Assembly (NCBI RefSeq): GCF_024298845.1 | Contig: NZ_CP101156.1 | Location: 1,550,001 to 1,614,000, forward strand | DNA: 64,000 nt | Direction of reading: 5' to 3' | From: Natronosalvus amylolyticus | Lineage (GTDB): Archaea; Halobacteriota; Halobacteria; Halobacteriales; Natrialbaceae | Shown: piece after piece, positions 17,501 through 26,293 of the stretch | Position numbering within the stretch: position 1 is the first letter of the stretch | Layout: each line of letters starts with the position of its first letter | Translations under genes and position numbers: made by a program | Notes under the pieces: model-generated | The model's input: only the letters and a program-made list of their open reading frames with translations | Told to the model about the DNA's origin: nothing | The model's database searches: none

Positions 17501-17651
17501 CGGCGGCGCGGCAACCGCCGACCGCGAAGACGCAACCCAGGACCTGATCGACGCCGGGGAATCGCCCGAGTGTCCCTCCTGTGGCTCGCTCTCGCTTTAC
17601 TTCTCGGAGGGCTGCAAGACGTGTGAGTCCTGTGGCTGGAGTGAGTGTTAG
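14535..17651 (+). CDS. nrdJ: Adenosylcobalamin-dependent ribonucleoside-diphosphate reductase (class II)
   Basis: This 1038-aa enzyme makes deoxyribonucleotides with a radical generated from adenosylcobalamin. The active-site Cys and Glu lie in NPCGEQPLEEYEACNLG (from residue 432). APTGTTSMVGNTTGGCEPIYN (from about residue 625) is the nucleotide-diphosphate loop. The C terminus has a zinc-ribbon-like CPSCGSLSLYFSEGC followed by CETC-type cysteines ending CGWSEC, which carry the redox-active pair. No intein is inserted. The start overlaps a short leader ORF. The enzyme depends on cobalamin, whose late biosynthetic genes lie at 49536-55662. Confidence 0.95.
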   Translation: MSGSELTADDITLPIKRTEGETLEERMTANAYHNILPARYLRKDADGELTETQDELFERIGKNIALAEAVYEADNQNLEISVSPDQLKPGHPRRDELAAEVFGDGTTVDDDVETVLTEHNVNKFAYDTVVPELPEPVREHVDDVADTFIEGMSSLSFMPNSPTLMNAGDELQQLSACFVMSPDDDLANIHETAKKAAEVFQSGGGVGYGFWQLRPFGDSVGSTGGIASGPITFMRTYDQLCETIAQGGTRRGAQMGIMRVSHPDVIEFIHAKNKDVSLAHTLRLNDPDDYTYTTFAEALEEARELIDDDGKVPKHLRNAVEGHLSNFNISVGVTDSFMEALQNGEEYTFTNPRTEEPHIATEETKEMYGRYDLDEYVEVGEPLSVPAELIWERIVEGAHENGEPGVIYLERVNKEHSFDVEEHPEHTILATNPCGEQPLEEYEACNLGHINLSTLADFDAPDWRVWSAEHEDEYDSHEAAVAAFLEEAIDFEAFDERIEYGTRFLENVVTMSDFPVEEIEQTVRDMRKIGLGIMGLAQLYIQLGIKYGSDEGNEVARQLMTHINHGAKATSHELATERGSFNDWDESKYANPTEYREWFEHQTGESADDWEDGFPIRNHNVTTIAPTGTTSMVGNTTGGCEPIYNVAYYKNVTDDVQGDEMLVEFDDYFLRTLEANDIDVEAAKREAQEQMATNQFNGVEGLETVPDAIGELFVITADLSAKDHAAVQCACQKGVDSAISKTVNAPNDSTLEDAKDVFEWVYENGGKGVTYYRDGTRTKQVLTTRADNTEFADETEAAEALIEQIDEIFGGLEQFLEHDDVREVLESDGFTDTAVKQPAIDFAEKRERPDALHGVSQRIDTGYGKVYVTINEDPETGQPFELFANIGHSGGFTNSFTEALAKVISTSLRSGVDPDEVVDELCGTRSPKVAWDKGEQIQSIPDAIGTAMRRYLDDEIDKPYPHQQTLEESADPEAEAGAEAIEYEDHETDGGAATADREDATQDLIDAGESPECPSCGSLSLYFSEGCKTCESCGWSEC

Positions 17652-17671
17652 GCATCGGCTAGACGCTAACG

Positions 17672-17680
17672 CTTAATAAC
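17672..17680 (+). promoter_or_regulatory. TATA-like box of the first aminotransferase gene
   Basis: CTTAATAAC lies about 25 bp before the ATG at 17701, consistent with a leaderless transcript and with the chosen start. Confidence 0.5.
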
Positions 17681-17700
17681 CATATTCGCGATTTCTGCCT

Positions 17701-19044
17701 ATGGATCGGGACGTAGTAGAGCCAACGGTGCGTACTGTCCCGGGCGAGGCAGCGCGTTCGTGGATCGAATACCACCACCGCAACGCCGCCCCGAGTGAGT
17801 ACTCCCACGAATTCGTCTGGGATCGAACCGCACCCGCAGCGGGCCCGTTTTGTACGGACGTCGACGGAAACGTATTCCTCGATTTTACCTGCCACATCGG
17901 CGCTGCGCCGCTTGGCTACGACAATCCGAAAATCCTCGAGCCGATGGCCGAGTTCGAACTCGGTGACCCGATGAAAATCGCGGGTCAAGATTTCTACGTC
18001 GGCGCCGGTCCTTCGCCCGAGGAGCCGTCTCATCCTGGCCCGAGTCAGCTGATGGATCGACTCGTCGACATCTCGAGTCACTACGACATGGATACGGTCT
18101 TTCTCTGTAACAGCGGAGCCGAGGCCGTCGAAAACGCGATGAAAATCGCCCATACGACCGCCAAAGCCCCCAAGTACGGCGTCACGTTCGTCGGTGGGTT
18201 CCACGGGCGAACGCTGGGAACCCTCTCGATGACCCGCACCAAATCGGTATACACACGATCGTATCCGGAGCTTGCAGGGTCCAGAACCGTCCCGTTCTGT
18301 GAGGACCGAAACTGTACCGCCAAAACGTGTTCGTGTGGTTTTTTCGCCGGCGAACGGTCCCAGCTTGGGCGATTGCTCGAGCCCGAGGGTGGCTACCTCG
18401 ATCCGTCGGAAATTTCGTTCGTGGTTCTCGAGCCCGTTCAGGGTGTTGGCGGCTACAATTTCCCGAGCGAAGCGTTCATGACGGAAGTTGCTCGCATCTG
18501 TGACACCTACGACATCCGCCTGATCGTCGACGAGATTCAGGCCGGAATGGGACGCACCGGAACGATGTGGGCCGCCGATCAGTACCCGATCGAACCCGAC
18601 GTTATCGCCGCCGGCAAGGCGCTGCGGGTCGGAGCCACGATATCGCGGGCGGACGTCTTCCCCGCCGAGAAAAACCGAATCGGCTCGACGTGGGGCGGCG
18701 GCGACGTCCTGTCGGCGCTCCAGGGAGCGCTAACCATCGAGGCCATCGAGGAGTACGACCTGTGTGACAACGCCGTCAACCGCGGGAAACACATGAAAAC
18801 GCGACTTCGCGAGGCAGAACCGGCAGGAGTCGTCGACGTTCGTGGACGCGGACTCATGATAGCTGTCGAGTTTGACTCCACCAAACGGAGAAATGCGGTC
18901 GTCGAAGAAGCCGTCACGCGCGGCCTGCTCACGCTTGGCTGTGGCAAAAAAGCGATCAGGCTGTTGCCCCCGCTCGACGTTACCGAACGAGAGGTCGACC
19001 TCGGTGCAGACCTGTTACTCGAATCCATCGAGGCCGCGAGCTAA
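17701..19044 (+). CDS. Class III aminotransferase with cysteine-rich insertion
   Basis: A 447-aa PLP enzyme of the ornithine/4-aminobutyrate aminotransferase class. The cofactor contacts are NSGAEAVENAMK (residues 137-148), FHGRTLGTL (168-176), Asp277 in IVDEIQAGMGRTG, and the Schiff-base Lys306 in AAGKALRVG. An unusual insertion near residues 200-212 carries Cys200, Cys205, Cys210 and Cys212, which could bind a metal or form a redox pair. It precedes the DoeA-like gene on the same strand by 80 bp, so an amino-donor substrate from ectoine breakdown, such as diaminobutyrate, is a reasonable guess. The exact substrate is not determined. Confidence 0.78.
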   Translation: MDRDVVEPTVRTVPGEAARSWIEYHHRNAAPSEYSHEFVWDRTAPAAGPFCTDVDGNVFLDFTCHIGAAPLGYDNPKILEPMAEFELGDPMKIAGQDFYVGAGPSPEEPSHPGPSQLMDRLVDISSHYDMDTVFLCNSGAEAVENAMKIAHTTAKAPKYGVTFVGGFHGRTLGTLSMTRTKSVYTRSYPELAGSRTVPFCEDRNCTAKTCSCGFFAGERSQLGRLLEPEGGYLDPSEISFVVLEPVQGVGGYNFPSEAFMTEVARICDTYDIRLIVDEIQAGMGRTGTMWAADQYPIEPDVIAAGKALRVGATISRADVFPAEKNRIGSTWGGGDVLSALQGALTIEAIEEYDLCDNAVNRGKHMKTRLREAEPAGVVDVRGRGLMIAVEFDSTKRRNAVVEEAVTRGLLTLGCGKKAIRLLPPLDVTEREVDLGADLLLESIEAAS

Positions 19045-19124
19045 CTCGCGCTGGGCCATCCAATCGGTCGAGTTGAGACGCAGGAAAACTATTATGCGGG
19101 TATGGATGGTTCGACTGACTGTCA

Positions 19125-20303
19125 ATGACAACCACACCGTTCGAGCCAGAGGAGTACGAGCGCCGGGTCGACGCGACGAAAGAACGGATGCGGGAGGCCG
19201 GTCTCGAGACGCTGTTCGTCACCGACCCCGCAAACATGAACTATCTCACCGGTTACGATGGCTGGTCGTTTTACGTCCACCAGGGAGTCGTCGTCTCGCT
19301 CGAACACGACCAGCCGGTGTGGATCGGCCGCGAAATGGACGCAAACGGGGCGAAGGCGACGGTGTGGATCGATCACGAGCACATCAGATCCTACAGTGAC
19401 GACCACGTCCAGTCGCCCGTCGACAAACACCCCATGGACTACGTCGCGACAGTCCTCGAGGAGATGGGACGGGAACGAACGGAAATCGGCGTCGAGATGG
19501 ACGCCTACTACTACACCGCCCGGTCACACGAGCGACTCGAGCGGGAACTTCCCCATGCGACCTTCACCGACGCAACGCTGCTGGTGAACGAGGTGCGGAT
19601 CGTCAAGTCAGAGCGGGAACTCGAGTACATCGAGCAGGCTGTCGAGATTTCCGATGCGGCGATGCAGGCGGGCCTCGATGCGCTGGCACCGGGCGTCCCC
19701 GAATCGACGGTCGCCGCGGAGATCTATCACACCTTGATCGACGGCGTGGAGGGTATAGGGGGCGATTACCCCGCCATCGTCCCGTTGATGCCCTCGGGCG
19801 AACACACGGGCACGCCACACCTGACCTGGTCTGACGAGGCGTTCGAGGCAGGCGACCCCGTCATCATCGAACTCTCCGGCTGTCGCCATCGGTATCACGC
19901 CCCGCTGGCGCGGACGGCCGTCGTTGGAGACCCCTCCGAGGAGATGCAGCGCGTTGCCGACGTCGTCGTCGAGGGGCTAAACGCCGCACTCGAGGTTGCC
20001 GAACCGGGCGTCACCTGCGAGGCGGTGGAACTGGCCTGGCGGGAAACCATTGCCGAACACGGCATCGAAAAGGCGTCTCGAATCGGATACTCGATGGGCT
20101 GTGGCTATCCGCCAGACTGGGGTGAACACACTGCGAGCCTTCGTCCGGGCGACGAGACGGTGCTCGAGGAGAATATGACGTTCCACATGATTCCCGGCAT
20201 CTGGTTCGACGAGTTTGGCGTCGAAATCAGCGAGCCGTTCCGGGTGACGAGTACGGGCGCAGAGCGCTTTTCGTCCTTTCCGCAGGAACTGTTTTCGGTG
20301 TGA
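19125..20303 (+). CDS. doeA: Ectoine hydrolase-like M24-family protein (DoeA/EutD type)
   Basis: This 392-aa pita-bread-fold protein has the creatinase-like N-terminal domain (DPANMNYLTGYDGWSFYVHQ, GREMDANGAKAT, HPMDYVATVLEE) and an M24 C-terminal domain. Metal-dependent members have Asp ligands in this region; here it reads IIELSGCRHRYHAPLART, as I recall for ectoine hydrolase DoeA/EutD. SMGCGYPPDWGEHTASLRPG also matches that subgroup from memory. DoeA opens the ectoine ring to N-acetyl-diaminobutyrate. An Xaa-Pro dipeptidase is less likely because the metal ligands are missing. Neighbouring aminotransferases and a BCCT transporter fit osmolyte catabolism. Confidence 0.72.
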   Translation: MTTTPFEPEEYERRVDATKERMREAGLETLFVTDPANMNYLTGYDGWSFYVHQGVVVSLEHDQPVWIGREMDANGAKATVWIDHEHIRSYSDDHVQSPVDKHPMDYVATVLEEMGRERTEIGVEMDAYYYTARSHERLERELPHATFTDATLLVNEVRIVKSERELEYIEQAVEISDAAMQAGLDALAPGVPESTVAAEIYHTLIDGVEGIGGDYPAIVPLMPSGEHTGTPHLTWSDEAFEAGDPVIIELSGCRHRYHAPLARTAVVGDPSEEMQRVADVVVEGLNAALEVAEPGVTCEAVELAWRETIAEHGIEKASRIGYSMGCGYPPDWGEHTASLRPGDETVLEENMTFHMIPGIWFDEFGVEISEPFRVTSTGAERFSSFPQELFSV

Positions 20304-20481
20304 TCGAGTGGACGTATCGACAGGGCCGTTTCGGCGGTAACCAAGATTGTAGCCGACAAACTACCGTGGATAACAGCGTATTACTACCCCTTCGGAATCC
20401 TCGTCCTCGAACACGCTCTACGTTTTCGGGTGCAACGGGAGGCGGCGCGTCTCGTCACGCCCTTTCAAGACGGCGAGGGGG

Positions 20482-21405
20482 TCACAACGAGCCAGATATC
20501 GACACCAGCGCCGCTCCGATGACGACGACGGCGGCCGCTGCGATCACCGCGGGCGTGACCTTCTCGAGTCGCTGGGGGAGAAACAGTGCAGAGAGGACGA
20601 CCACGAGCAACGGCGTAGTCTGCAACAGCGGAACGACCACGACGACAGGTGCGACCTCGAGAGCAGCGAAGTATGCGACGAGCGCGAAGGTGCTCGAGAC
20701 GCCGGCACCCAGGTACCAGCCCATCGTCGCGCTTTTCAAGGGAACCCGAACCGGCGCGCGGTGCCAGACCAGATAGCCAGCAAACCCGATCGTGCCAACG
20801 AACGTCATCAACAAGACCCCAGGAATAGCGGGCGTTCCCGCTGTGAGTCCCATCGAGACGAAAATTGGCTCGACGCCGATAGCGGCCGCCGCGCCAATCG
20901 GCAGCGCCAGCGAGAGGCCGAGGTCGCGAAGGGATTGATCCGGTTCGGCCGAGGACGCCGTCTCCCAGGAGATGACGGCGACGCCGCCGACGATGAGAAC
21001 GATGCCGAGGAGGTGCGTTCCAGTCAGCCGTTCGTCCAGAAAGACGACGGCGAGGACGGTCGCAAAGAAGACGTTCGCGGAGATAACCGGCGACGTCCGA
21101 CTCGCTCCGATCGTCTCGATGCTGCGGTACATGAGCAACCGGGCCACGAGCGAACCAGCGACGCCAGCAGCGGCAAACGAAAGGATCGAGTATGGAGTAA
21201 ACAGCGTCGAGAGTTCCCCAGCGTAGAGAACGAGGACTATCGGAGTCAACAGAACGACGTTCGACAACAGCGTCACCAACACCGCATCAGTCACCTGGCC
21301 GTTGTCCGTCCCCAGGCGGATACACAGAAACTGGGCGGCCCACAACACGGCCGATCCGCTCGCGAGAACCAGTCCGAGCGTGATCCCGGTCAGTTCGACG
21401 GCCAT
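20482..21405 (-). CDS. DMT-family (EamA) transporter
   Basis: A 307-aa membrane protein with ten predicted helices in two EamA repeats. The first covers about residues 5-145 and ends with LLGIVLIVGGVAVISW; the second covers about 165-305. It belongs to the drug/metabolite transporter superfamily, which exports or imports metabolites. Its setting between the DoeA-like gene and a 2-hydroxyacid dehydrogenase suggests a small organic substrate. It is convergent with the DoeA-like gene. Substrate and direction cannot be inferred from sequence. Confidence 0.85.
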   Translation of the reverse strand: MAVELTGITLGLVLASGSAVLWAAQFLCIRLGTDNGQVTDAVLVTLLSNVVLLTPIVLVLYAGELSTLFTPYSILSFAAAGVAGSLVARLLMYRSIETIGASRTSPVISANVFFATVLAVVFLDERLTGTHLLGIVLIVGGVAVISWETASSAEPDQSLRDLGLSLALPIGAAAAIGVEPIFVSMGLTAGTPAIPGVLLMTFVGTIGFAGYLVWHRAPVRVPLKSATMGWYLGAGVSSTFALVAYFAALEVAPVVVVVPLLQTTPLLVVVLSALFLPQRLEKVTPAVIAAAAVVVIGAALVSISGSL

Positions 21406-21538
21406 ACACGGTCTTCGGAGATGCCCCCTGATATACTGTCCGTCACGCGACCGTCTGTTAGCCAGTGCGACAATTTACACACGCGACGCAATAATATGAC
21501 CCTGAAACGGGTTTAGCAGTCGTTTCTGTGTGCAGTGG

Positions 21539-22516
21539 CTACGTTGGTGCATACACGACGTTCTCGAGGCCAGCCACCGACTCCGTTTCCTCGAGCGCGG
21601 TGACGTTCCTCGCGACGATGTCTGCCAGTCTGTCCCAGTGTTTGGGCGTGTGTCCCCCGGTGTGTGGTGTAATAAGGACGTTCTCGAAACCCCAGAGCGG
21701 ATGGTCAGCGGGAAGCGGTTCGGGGTCGGTAACGTCCAGAGCGGCCCCGCGAATTTCGTTGGACTGGATGGCCGCTACCAGCGCCTCGGTGTCGAGTATC
21801 GGACCGCGAGCGGTGTTGACGACGACGGCGTCAGGTGGGAGCGTCGCGAACTCGTCCTCGCCGAACAGTCCGCGGGTGGTGTCGGTCAGCGGACAGGCGA
21901 TCACGAGGTAGTCAGTTCGGGCGAGCGCGTCGTGGATGGCGTCCTCGTCGAAGCCGATCACCTCGTCCGTCGGCCCGCCTTTCTCCGGACTGTATCTGAC
22001 GCCGATAGTTTCGACCGAAAAGCCCTCGAGTCGGGCGACGAGTTCGGTGCCGATGGAGCCGAGGCCGACGACGGTGACCGTCGACCCCGTCAGTTCGAAC
22101 GACTGGAAGTGTCGCCACTCTCGATTTTGCTTTCGCCGCCATCCCTCGTGGAGTCGTCTGGCGAAGACAAGCATGTTGCCGAGGGCTTGCTCGGCGATAC
22201 CCGGGGCGTGAATCCCGCCGGCGTTGGTGACGATCACGCCGCGATCGCGGAACGCCTCCATCGGGAGGTGATCCGTGCCCGCGAACGAGCAGGCGAAGAG
22301 TTCGAGGTTCTCGGCGCGCTCGAGCAAGGCCTCGTCGATACGGACGCCCGTGACGACCGGTGCCCGTTCGACGAGTTCGCGTTCCGCCTGCGGCGTCGGT
22401 GCGTGGCGAACCTCGTGCTCGGGCAATCGCTCGGCCAGCAGGTCGGCGTACGGCTTCGTCGGCAGTCCTTCGGTCCCCTCACGGAGAACGACGACGTTCG
22501 GCGGTGAATCGTGCAT
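21539..22516 (-). CDS. D-2-hydroxyacid dehydrogenase
   Basis: This 325-aa NAD(P)-dependent oxidoreductase has the Rossmann motif TVVGLGSIGTEL, the arginine in VVNTARGPILDTEAL, the glutamate-containing strand DVTDPEPLPADHPLW and the catalytic histidine in LITPHTGGHTP. This is the set of the D-isomer-specific 2-hydroxyacid dehydrogenase family (phosphoglycerate, glycerate and hydroxyisocaproate types). The ATG at 22516 is preferred; the upstream in-frame extension crosses into the divergent M20 gene's promoter. It lies head to head with the amidohydrolase gene (about 100 bp between starts), so the two may be co-regulated. Substrate unknown. Confidence 0.87.
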   Translation of the reverse strand: MHDSPPNVVVLREGTEGLPTKPYADLLAERLPEHEVRHAPTPQAERELVERAPVVTGVRIDEALLERAENLELFACSFAGTDHLPMEAFRDRGVIVTNAGGIHAPGIAEQALGNMLVFARRLHEGWRRKQNREWRHFQSFELTGSTVTVVGLGSIGTELVARLEGFSVETIGVRYSPEKGGPTDEVIGFDEDAIHDALARTDYLVIACPLTDTTRGLFGEDEFATLPPDAVVVNTARGPILDTEALVAAIQSNEIRGAALDVTDPEPLPADHPLWGFENVLITPHTGGHTPKHWDRLADIVARNVTALEETESVAGLENVVYAPT

Positions 22517-22617
22517 AGATATCAACACGCGAGAAGGGCCGATAAAAGGGGTTGCCGTGGCGTGACACGGTATCGATGGCGTAGTTAAGTGTGTTGTCGT
22601 GGTAACGAACCGCATAG

Positions 22618-23928
22618 ATGACTCGAACGGTTCGCGATAACCTGCGGGCGATCAGACGACGGTTCCACCGCTACCCCGAACCCGGTTGGCGGGAGTTTTA
22701 CACCACGAGCCTGCTCGTCGACGAACTCGAGGGCATCGATGCGCGAAGCGAGGCGGCAGGGACAGGCGGCATCGACGAGATCGCCGTCGGCCCGGCCGCG
22801 ATGGACCCCGACGCCAGGATGGCGGTTCCGGACGACGAGTCCCTCGAGACGTGGTTCACTCGTGCTCGAGAGCGTGGCGCCCGCGAGGACGTTCTCGAGG
22901 CGACGCGCGGAGGGTACACCGGCGTGGTTGCCAGGGTGTCTCGAGGCGACGGACCGTCGGTCGGCCTTCGCGTCGACATCGACGGGCTGTTCGTCGAAGA
23001 GGCCGAAGACGAGGACCACGAGCCCGCATCCGAGGGGTTTCGCTCCGAACACGAGGGGCTGATGCACGCCTGCGGACACGATGCGCACATGACCATCGGA
23101 CTGGCCGTCCTCGAGGGCGTTCTCGAGAGCGACTTCGGTGGCACGTTCACGGTCTTCTTCCAGCCCGCCGAAGAGGAGGCTGGCGGGGGGAAACCGATGG
23201 CAGAAGGGCCGTATGCCGACGAACTGGATTATCTGCTTGCCGTCCACGTCGGTCTCGGCCATCCGACGGGGCGGGTGGTCGCCGGCATCGTGAAGCCCCT
23301 GGCGATGAGCCACGTCGAAGCCTCGATCCTGGGAGAATCAGCCCACGCCGGAAAGGAACCCAACGAGGGGCGAAACGCGATCCAGGCAGTGGCGACGGCC
23401 GTGCAAAACGCCTACGGGATCCCCAGGCACGGCGATGGCATGACGCGGGTCAACGTCGGTCAGATTGAGGCCGGAACCGCGAGCAACGTGATCGCCGAAC
23501 GAGCGGACGTCGTGGCCGAAGCCCGCGGCGAAACGACGGAGTTGATGGAGTACATGAAGGGTGAACTCCGCCGGACGTTCGAGTCCGCTGCCAGCATGCA
23601 CGGCTGTGAACTCGAGTTCGAGGTGGTGAGCGAGTCCCCGAGAGCCGACAGCGACGAGGCCCTGGTCGAACTGGTGTACGACGTTGCCGCAGAAACCGAC
23701 GGGGTGGACGAACCCATCCGAACCGCACCGTTTGGCGCGAGCGAGGACGCAACCTTCCTCATGCGACGCGTCCAGGAGTCCGGCGGATTCGCCGCCTACC
23801 TGATCGTCGGTACCGACCACCCGGACAGCCATCACCGACCGCACTTCGACGTCGACGAGCGGAGCCTCGAGATCGCCGCGGACGTCCTGATAGGGGCGAC
23901 CCGTCGACTCGAGGACGTACAATTGTAA
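22618..23928 (+). CDS. M20-family amidohydrolase (aminobenzoyl-glutamate hydrolase/aminoacylase-like)
   Basis: A 436-aa dinuclear-metal hydrolase. The zinc-binding block is MHACGHDAHMTIGLAVLEG, and the catalytic glutamate lies in FQPAEEEAGGGKPM. The lid (dimerisation) domain contains the block ESAHAGKEPNEGRNAIQA. The C-terminal ligand is in GTDHPDSHHRPHFD. An insertion of about 50 residues before VGLRVDIDG, with ETWFTRARERG, resembles AbgA-type hydrolases. The family cleaves N-acyl amino acids. In this locus it could deacylate an N-acetylated product of the DoeA-like enzyme, but the known DoeB belongs to a different family, so this is only a hypothesis. Confidence 0.83.
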   Translation: MTRTVRDNLRAIRRRFHRYPEPGWREFYTTSLLVDELEGIDARSEAAGTGGIDEIAVGPAAMDPDARMAVPDDESLETWFTRARERGAREDVLEATRGGYTGVVARVSRGDGPSVGLRVDIDGLFVEEAEDEDHEPASEGFRSEHEGLMHACGHDAHMTIGLAVLEGVLESDFGGTFTVFFQPAEEEAGGGKPMAEGPYADELDYLLAVHVGLGHPTGRVVAGIVKPLAMSHVEASILGESAHAGKEPNEGRNAIQAVATAVQNAYGIPRHGDGMTRVNVGQIEAGTASNVIAERADVVAEARGETTELMEYMKGELRRTFESAASMHGCELEFEVVSESPRADSDEALVELVYDVAAETDGVDEPIRTAPFGASEDATFLMRRVQESGGFAAYLIVGTDHPDSHHRPHFDVDERSLEIAADVLIGATRRLEDVQL

Positions 23929-24187
23929 CCGTTCGACTCGGTACCCGATACGTCGCGTCGAACATTCGCACTTGTATCACCCAGGTCTGTCAACCTCTGG
24001 AACGTCACTGCTCGAAGGAAGCCGCCAATCCGTTGTCGCGCTGGTGGTCGCTGAGCGGGTTGATCGACGACGAATGGATATCTCTGAACGAAACTGCCAC
24101 GGGAGCATTTCACAATAACGATTGTTGATTCACTATCTAAAAACTATATTTGCGAATGCATAAATTCGCGCAGTTCAAAGACGTCGT

Positions 24188-24325
24188 ATGGACGAGACTG
24201 AATCCAGAGATCCGATTACCAACGTGCCGATCGACCAAGAAGAACCGGAAATATACCTGCCAGGCACGCCAACTGTCGAATTCACGGCATACCTCGAGCG
24301 CTTCATCGCAATGCTTCGTCGATAA
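24188..24325 (+). CDS. Possible small protein (45 aa)
   Basis: A short acidic frame begins MDETESRDPITNVPID and ends EFTAYLERFIAMLRR. The first 30 residues are acidic and proline-containing, and the last 15 form an amphipathic helix. AT-rich DNA with possible TATA boxes (AACTATATTT and ATGCATAAATT, about 24140-24166) lies 20-45 bp upstream. The next gene, a BCCT transporter, is on the opposite strand and converges on it. I do not recognise the family. The AT-rich upstream and the sensible amino-acid composition argue for a real gene, but a chance frame remains possible. Confidence 0.4.
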   Translation: MDETESRDPITNVPIDQEEPEIYLPGTPTVEFTAYLERFIAMLRR

Positions 24326-24664
24326 CGGCAGGAGTATCCGCCAGACCGATGTTTTGAACGGCCGACGGCACTCCCGAACGACGGTAATTGCTTTTTGTCG
24401 TACCTATTTAGGTCACTCGAGGTCAGTAACAGGAGACCTCCCGAGACCAGCAACTCGAGACGCTCGAGCGGTAGTCAGCTGCAACCATCACCTGTGAGAC
24501 GACAGGAAACCGTATCAGAGTGGCCGGTTGTCGCTACGCTCATGGGAGAGGGCTCCAGACCGACACTGGCGCGAACCTCAAGAACAGACCGAAAATGGCA
24601 CCCGTCCGAAAAGGCAGGTTCCCAGAACGAGAACTCGATGGAGCGACGAGAGTGGCGCTCTCGG
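24326..24664. other. Stretch without a convincing gene
   Basis: The frames here lack recognisable family features and continue antisense into the BCCT gene. I see no repeat or RNA gene. It probably holds the 3' ends of the two converging transcripts. Confidence 0.4.
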
Positions 24665-26293
24665 TCAGTCGTCGTCGCTCGATTGTGCGGCACCGCCGAC
24701 CGTCGGCGGCGTGTCACTCGAGCCGATGAGCGTCGTCTCTTCTTGCAACAAGACGCGACCGTACGTCGAGGTGAAGTGTTTGATCAGCCCGAGCATAGCC
24801 AGGAAGCACACGAACGCGAACGGTCCGCCGGTGATGATGGCGGCCGACTGGAGTGCCTCGACGCCACCCTGTATCATCAGGATTGCCGCCGTCATCCCGA
24901 GGACGATACCCCAGAAGACTCGGTTGATGTTCGATGGTCTCGCTTTCCCGCCGGTCGTCATCATCGACACCGCGAGCGTCGAGGAGTCCGCAGAGGTGAT
25001 GAAGAACGTGGTTACGAGTATCAAGAACGCGATCATGAACACCGTTCCGAGCGGGAACGCCTCGAACAGGATGAAGCCAGTGACCTCCGCACCCTGCTCG
25101 AACGCCATGACGGAGCTAAAGTCGGCGATCTCGTTGTGCTGTGCATACAGCGCGGTACCGCCGAGAGAGACGAACCACGGAATCGTCGCCGCCGACGTGG
25201 CGACGATACCCGTGAACGCAACTTCCCGAACGGTTCGCCCACGAGAGATACGAGCGATGAACAGGCCGGCGAACGGCGACCACGAGAGCGCCCACGCCCA
25301 GTAGAACACGGTCCAATCGTTCATCCACTGGGTGCCTCCCTCGGTACCCGCACCGGTGTAGAGGCTCATGGAAACGAAGTTCGTGACCATCCCGCTGAGC
25401 GCCTGCGTGCCGAGCAGGACGAGGAAAATCGTCGGTCCAACGATGAACGTCGCTAGAAGCAAAATCACGAATAAAATCATGTTGAAGTTCGAGAGTCGGC
25501 GGATGCCGCGGTTGACCCCCAGAACCATCGAAATCGTAAACAGGAGCGTCATCGTCGTGACGACGAGTAAGATGCCCGTGTCGCCCAGGTCGATACCCCA
25601 CTGGTAGTCGAGTCCAGTGACGAACTGACTGCCGATGAATCCGAGCGACGTCGCAACGCCACCGATGGTTGCGAACACGGCGAGGATATCGATCGCTTTC
25701 GCGGCCGGCCCGTCGAGGTTTTCCTTGCCCAGAATCGGCGTCAGTGCTGAAGACACTCGCAGTGGTACGTTCTCGTAGTTGTACGCGAAGTAGCCGATAG
25801 CAATGCCCATTATCGTGAACACGGCCAACTGGGGTAGCGCCCAGTGGAACAGTGTCTGTTGAACAGCAACAGCCATGGCCGGTCCGGACTGGCTCGAGAC
25901 GTCGAACAGTGGGGATGGATTATCGTAGTAAAACAGTGCCTCTGTCGGTCCCCAAAAGACCACACCTGCAGCGAAGCCTGCGGAGTACAACATCGCGAAA
26001 AACGAGAGGAAGCTATACTCCGGTGGATCGTCGCCGAATTTGATTTTCCCCCACGGCCCCAGTATGAGAAAGAGGAGGAAGACCACGACCAGAAACACGA
26101 TCACCAGCAGCGCCCAGTTGAGGTACTCCAGGAAGAACGTGTTGAGGCCACTGATGGCCCAATCCAGGGTCGAACGGCTGATGAAAAACGTCGCTATCAC
26201 GCCGACGGTCAGTCCCGCACCAAACAGGAACACGATGGGGTCGAGTTCCTCACGGAAACGGCCGACAGCGCCGAGATCATCGCGGTTAGACAT
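24665..26293 (-). CDS. BCCT-family osmolyte transporter
   Basis: This 542-aa protein has twelve predicted membrane helices and the features of betaine/carnitine/choline transporters. FAMLYSAGFAAGVVFWGPTEALFY covers helices 3-4, and the aromatic substrate box WAWALSWSPFAGLFIARISRGR covers helix 8. It imports compatible solutes such as glycine betaine or ectoine, using sodium. The ATG at 26293 is chosen over a GTG three codons upstream. The C terminus is short, without the long regulatory tail of BetP. Near a DoeA-like hydrolase and aminotransferases, it may feed an osmolyte either for osmoprotection or for catabolism. Confidence 0.92.
   Translation of the reverse strand: MSNRDDLGAVGRFREELDPIVFLFGAGLTVGVIATFFISRSTLDWAISGLNTFFLEYLNWALLVIVFLVVVFLLFLILGPWGKIKFGDDPPEYSFLSFFAMLYSAGFAAGVVFWGPTEALFYYDNPSPLFDVSSQSGPAMAVAVQQTLFHWALPQLAVFTIMGIAIGYFAYNYENVPLRVSSALTPILGKENLDGPAAKAIDILAVFATIGGVATSLGFIGSQFVTGLDYQWGIDLGDTGILLVVTTMTLLFTISMVLGVNRGIRRLSNFNMILFVILLLATFIVGPTIFLVLLGTQALSGMVTNFVSMSLYTGAGTEGGTQWMNDWTVFYWAWALSWSPFAGLFIARISRGRTVREVAFTGIVATSAATIPWFVSLGGTALYAQHNEIADFSSVMAFEQGAEVTGFILFEAFPLGTVFMIAFLILVTTFFITSADSSTLAVSMMTTGGKARPSNINRVFWGIVLGMTAAILMIQGGVEALQSAAIITGGPFAFVCFLAMLGLIKHFTSTYGRVLLQEETTLIGSSDTPPTVGGAAQSSDDD

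Noticed and set aside
24395-25456. Plus-strand ORF of 353 codons opposite the BCCT gene
   Set aside because: Antisense shadow rich in Arg and Glu, unlike neighbouring proteins.
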